Positions 61,024 to 64,000 of a DNA stretch of 64,000 bases are shown piece after piece. A program made the position numbers and the translations under genes. The notes under the pieces are model-generated. The model worked only from the letters and a program-made list of their open reading frames with translations, ran no database searches and was not told where the DNA came from. Each line of letters starts with the position of its first letter. Position 1 is the first letter of the stretch. Origin of the DNA: Fredinandcohnia onubensis (lineage in GTDB: Bacteria > Bacillota > Bacilli > Bacillales > Bacillaceae_L); NCBI RefSeq assembly GCF_002734285.1, contig NZ_NSEA01000016.1, forward strand, positions 62,001-126,000, read 5' to 3'.

Positions 61024-61149
61024 ATTGCGACCTAGGTCCACGGGATTGTGACCTAACCCTGAAGAATTGTGCCCTATCTTCGATTAATTGTCCCCTAACC
61101 TCCGAGAATTGCGCCCTATCTCCAAATAATTGTGCCCTAAACCAAAAAG
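61024..61149. repeat. 21-bp tandem array with ATTGTGCCCTA core, six units
   Basis: ATTG starts at 61024, 61045, 61066, 61087, 61108 and 61129, exactly every 21 bp, each followed by a BGNCCTA-type core such as TGCCCTA. It lies 19 bp after the TCGGACA array and just before the glyA terminator. Confidence 0.95.
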
Positions 61150-61182
61150 GCAGGACGCCCATACAAACGGGAGTCCTGCCTT
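61144..61182 (-). terminator. Terminator of glyA
   Basis: AAGGCAGGAC and GTCCTGCCTT, with an inner CCC/GGG, then five Ts on minus. Confidence 0.93.
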
Positions 61183-61190
61183 CAACTATT

Positions 61191-62432
61191 TTAATACTCT
61201 TTATAAAGGACAAACTTGCTAGTTAATGCTTCAACACGCGCGCTTGCTTCAGCTAACTTCGCTTCGTCTTCTGAATTTTTCAGTGCAAATGCGATGATCG
61301 ATGCAATTTCATCCATGTCCTCTAAACCAAAACCTCTGCTTGTAACAGCAGCTGTTCCGATTCGGATACCACTTGTTACAAATGGACTTTCTGGATCGAA
61401 TGGAATCGTATTTTTGTTAACTGTAATGCCAACATCATCAAGAACCTTTTCAGCCACTTTACCAGTTAAACCTAATGAACGAACATCAAGTAGTAGTAAG
61501 TGATTGTCAGTTCCACCAGATACGAGGTCTAAGCCTTCTTTTTGTAAAGAAGCCGCTAGTCTCGCCGCATTGTCAACGATATTTTTTGTATACTGTTTGA
61601 ATTCATCTGTTAAAGCTTCTCCAAAAGCAACTGCTTTAGCAGCAATAACGTGCATTAATGGACCACCTTGGATTCCAGGGAAGATAGACTTATCGATTTT
61701 CTTCGCGAATTCTTCTTTACAAAGAATCATACCACCACGTGGACCACGTAATGTCTTGTGAGTTGTAGTTGTTACGAAATCTGCATATGGTACAGGGTTC
61801 TCGTGAAGACCTGTTGCCACAAGACCTGCGATGTGAGCCATATCTACCATTAAGTATGCGCCCACTTCGTCCGCGATTTCTCTAAACTTTTTAAAGTCTA
61901 TTGCACGTGGATATGCACTCGCACCTGCAACGATAAGCTTTGGCTTATTTTCGACTGCTTTAGTACGTACATCGTCGTAATTGATTTGATGTGTTTCAGG
62001 ATCTACTCCGTACTCCACGAAATTGTATTGAATTCCACTGAAGTTTACCGGACTACCATGTGTTAAATGTCCACCATGGGAAAGATTCATCCCAAGTACA
62101 GTGTCACCTTGCTCTAGGATTGTAAAGTATACAGCCATATTCGCTTGAGCCCCTGAGTGTGGTTGCACGTTCACATGCTCTGCGCCAAAGATTTCCTTCG
62201 CACGGTCTCTAGCAATGTTCTCTGCTACATCCACATGCTCACAGCCACCATAGTAGCGACGTCCAGGATATCCTTCTGCATATTTGTTCGTTAATACAGA
62301 ACCTTGGGCCTCCATGACTGCTTCACTTACAAAGTTTTCAGATGCAATCAGTTCAATTTTAGTACGTTGTCGTTTTAGTTCATCTTGTATTGCCTGAAAT
62401 ACTTGTTGATCTTGCTCCGATAAATGTTTCAT
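61191..62432 (-). CDS. glyA: Serine hydroxymethyltransferase
   Basis: 413 residues. PLP enzyme converting serine and tetrahydrofolate to glycine and methylene-tetrahydrofolate. The PLP Lys lies in [15 protein letters not shown]; the N-terminal [14 protein letters not shown] is characteristic. Its own terminator is downstream. Confidence 0.98.
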   Translation of the reverse strand: MKHLSEQDQQVFQAIQDELKRQRTKIELIASENFVSEAVMEAQGSVLTNKYAEGYPGRRYYGGCEHVDVAENIARDRAKEIFGAEHVNVQPHSGAQANMAVYFTILEQGDTVLGMNLSHGGHLTHGSPVNFSGIQYNFVEYGVDPETHQINYDDVRTKAVENKPKLIVAGASAYPRAIDFKKFREIADEVGAYLMVDMAHIAGLVATGLHENPVPYADFVTTTTHKTLRGPRGGMILCKEEFAKKIDKSIFPGIQGGPLMHVIAAKAVAFGEALTDEFKQYTKNIVDNAARLAASLQKEGLDLVSGGTDNHLLLLDVRSLGLTGKVAEKVLDDVGITVNKNTIPFDPESPFVTSGIRIGTAAVTSRGFGLEDMDEIASIIAFALKNSEDEAKLAEASARVEALTSKFVLYKEY

Positions 62433-62452
62433 TTGGAATCCTCCTTTTAATC

Positions 62453-62852
62453 TATTATGAATTATTCCGCTAATTTAAAAAATACTTTTCCATTGTAACA
62501 CTTTTATTCGGCAGTAGGAAGATTAACTTTTAGATTCTTTTTTCGTTGAAATCGCTTTAAAACAAGGTTGAAGGCTGCTAATATACGATTACTATTGCCT
62601 TTTCTGGAAATTAAAAAAATTTAATGTTTTTTCTAAAAACCGAACGTTTTACAACTATTTGTAAAGTATTGTTCTCTTATTTGTTTTTTGAAACAGGCTG
62701 TAATAATGGAGCGGGAATATTGGTTTTATTTTCTTGTCGATTTGACATATTAGTAAACAGATACACATTAAGATTTTATAGGTTGTTGGAAAAAAATAAA
62801 TATCGAAGAGTTCCAAAAGAAGATAAAAATATTGAAGGGTTTATTAGGTAGG
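62453..62852. other. AT-rich gene-free region upstream of glyA
   Basis: A minus-strand TACAAT at about 62491-62496 may be the glyA -10, but no good -35 is seen. A 75-codon plus frame (62624-62851) has no ribosome site and low-complexity codons, and is not called. Confidence 0.35.
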
Positions 62853-63128
62853 TTATAACCGCTTATATATATCGCCACGAGACCCGATGTCTAAGACTAA
62901 AATTGTTAATATGTCACTTTCAACTCTATAAATCATTCTAAAATCGCCAAATCTACATCTATAATCTTCGAAATCTGTACCTTTTATTGGTTTTACATTA
63001 GGTAAATTATACGGACTAGATTCAAGGTTGTCTAATATTTTTAATATCTGTTTCTTTCTATTTCTGTCTTGTTTTCTTATAAATTTTTCAGCGCTCTTTG
63101 AAAGAACTATTTTGTATTTATAAATCAT
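62853..63128 (-). CDS. RelE/ParE-family toxin (mRNA interferase type)
   Basis: 91 residues with the RelE fold pattern: YKIVLSKSAEKFIRKQDRNRKKQIL at the start, LKGxxDFEDYRCRFGDFRMIYRV in the middle (here PIKGTDFEDYR) and a C-terminal ILVLDIGSRGDIYKRL. RelE toxins cut mRNA on the ribosome. It overlaps the upstream antitoxin gene by 11 nt. Confidence 0.88.
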   Translation of the reverse strand: MIYKYKIVLSKSAEKFIRKQDRNRKKQILKILDNLESSPYNLPNVKPIKGTDFEDYRCRFGDFRMIYRVESDILTILVLDIGSRGDIYKRL

Positions 63129-63369
63129 TTTTTAATTTCCCCCAGTCAATGAATTCTCCTTCCTGTATTTCTTTCTCAGCCTTTTCAACCTTTTTCTTTT
63201 CCTCTTCAGTAAGGGGGGAATCATCGTATTCAACAACTAAGCCATCAGCGAAATTTATCTTTTTGTCGATAACTTTTTGAAGGAGATCATAGACTGGTTC
63301 GTTATCATTTTCATCAATTAAATCGATAAGCCTATGAAGATCTTCTTTTTTTACTTTTCTAATCGCCAT
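63118..63369 (-). CDS. Antitoxin partner of the RelE-type toxin
   Basis: 83 residues, acidic, with a C-terminus (EKAEKEIQEGEFIDWGKLKNDL) typical of antitoxins that wrap the toxin. No clear DNA-binding fold is visible at the N-terminus. ATG 63369 has AAGGAG 8 nt upstream. First gene of the pair. Confidence 0.8.
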   Translation of the reverse strand: MAIRKVKKEDLHRLIDLIDENDNEPVYDLLQKVIDKKINFADGLVVEYDDSPLTEEEKKKVEKAEKEIQEGEFIDWGKLKNDL

Positions 63370-63447
63370 TACCTTCACTCCTTTATCTTAATACCTTAAT
63401 TTTACATTGAAATTAAAATAGAGACAAGGCTCCCCCTGTCTCCACCT

Positions 63448-64000
63448 TCACTCCGTCGCCCAGTTCCAGTATTCGAATTTGCCAACCTGGATATTTCTGA
63501 AGTCTTGCTCTTCTTTTAATTTTAAAAGTTCCTTCACTGGACCGGTAACAACCGCACCATATACTAAAAACTCGTTTTCTTTTAAATATTCGTAGCGTTC
63601 TTCTAGGTACCATAGCCCGAGCACATTTTGACGATAGGTTTTGCTCTCATCATCTATAAGATTCTTCATGTTCTCTAGCATCACCTTCTGATTTTCATCA
63701 ATGGCCTTACTTGTTAAGAGCCATTCAGCCCAGCCATTATAATCTTCATCCATATCAACAGCCCTTGATAAGCCAAGTGTATCAACTGACAAATGCTCTC
63801 CACCACCTGTCTTTACCCAAGACGACTCGAAAGCTTTCAATTCCCCGGCATATAAAGGCATCCAATAAACGTCCACATCATATTTTTCTATCTTCTTTAA
63901 CAAGTCTTTCGGATTATAAAATTGTGAAGTTGAAAATGCTAGATTTGCAACTGTGCCCTCGTGAACCATCTCGAGCTTCTGCCACTCTTGTTGATCTGCC
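63448..64000 (-). CDS. Anti-sigma factor, C-terminal part (Sigma_reg_C), cut by the right edge
   Basis: 184 codons are visible; the frame is still open at 64000. The sequence matches the sigma-factor-regulator C-terminal domain: VANLAFSTSQFYNPKDLLKK, YDVDVYWMPLYAGELK, then VYGAVVTGPVKELLKL..VGKFEYWNWATE. In YhdL-like proteins this domain lies outside the membrane and the N-terminal part holds the sigma factor. The missing part should carry the membrane helix and sigma-binding region. Confidence 0.75.
   Translation of the reverse strand, partial: ADQQEWQKLEMVHEGTVANLAFSTSQFYNPKDLLKKIEKYDVDVYWMPLYAGELKAFESSWVKTGGGEHLSVDTLGLSRAVDMDEDYNGWAEWLLTSKAIDENQKVMLENMKNLIDDESKTYRQNVLGLWYLEERYEYLKENEFLVYGAVVTGPVKELLKLKEEQDFRNIQVGKFEYWNWATE

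Noticed and set aside
62453-62530. PurR box upstream of glyA
   Set aside because: Only single CCGAAT-like halves are seen, not the paired CCGAAC sites.
62624-62851. 75-codon plus frame upstream of glyA
   Set aside because: AT-rich, no ribosome site, no recognisable pattern.

Overview
The window is a chromosomal segment of a low-GC, spore-forming, flagellated Gram-positive bacterium, most likely a Bacillaceae species outside the B. subtilis group. Evidence is the sporulation set (spoIIID, spoIIQ, spoIID), mbl, flhO/flhP, the competence-type ssbB, and the B. subtilis-like order glyA-upp-atp ... ywzB-murAA-spoIID-spoIIQ ... spoIIID-mbl-flhO-flhP-fabZ ... ssbB ... ywqB-ywqA. It differs from B. 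subtilis in carrying a nuo (complex I) operon between atpC and ywzB. Genus cannot be fixed from the sequence alone. Most genes are on the minus strand.

Layout. 1-5.9 kb: a membrane protein cut by the left edge, a small ORF, then ywqB (SWIM zinc finger) and ywqA (SNF2 helicase) on plus. 5.9-10.5 kb: a minus operon of GntR regulator, ABC ATPase, ABC permease, an anchored extracellular protein and an ECF sigma factor, with a promoter covered by repeated operator palindromes. 10.6-17.2 kb: ssbB and two tiny genes, ywpF, an acidic lipoprotein, fabZ, an EpuA-family protein, flhP, flhO, mbl, spoIIID. 17.4-22.5 kb: a transport module of DUF4212 small subunit, large Na+/solute symporter, cNMP/CBS/DUF294 protein and DEDDh exonuclease. 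23.2-28.6 kb: a gamma-glutamyl/pyroglutamyl cluster (frameshifted ywrD-type ggt, two CHR transporter pairs, pcp) opposite an Lrp/AsnC regulator (ywrC). 28.7-32 kb: polysaccharide deacetylase, cupredoxin, an ABC exporter with a PLDc_N protein. 32.1-38.1 kb: spoIIQ, vanZ-like, spoIID, a small membrane protein, murAA, ywzB. 38.4-49.2 kb: the 11-gene nuoABCDHIJKLMN operon. 50-57.4 kb: the full atp operon. 57.7-62.4 kb: a Vpr-like subtilase, upp, glyA. 62.8-64 kb: a RelE-type toxin-antitoxin pair and an anti-sigma factor cut by the right edge.

The energy genes form one block: proton-pumping complex I, without the NADH-oxidising NuoEFG module, next to the F1Fo ATP synthase. The 23-28 kb cluster reads as salvage of gamma-glutamyl and pyroglutamyl compounds.

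The most unusual feature is non-coding. At least seven intergenic arrays of degenerate repeats hold strict periods of 20, 21, 52 or 53 bp, close to whole numbers of DNA helical turns (two or five). Two repeat families each recur at two loci about 25 kb apart, and one is built of inverted-repeat hairpin units. A separate family of GGGACAGG-type palindromes is scattered between genes, and one copy supplies the C-terminal codons of the ECF sigma factor.
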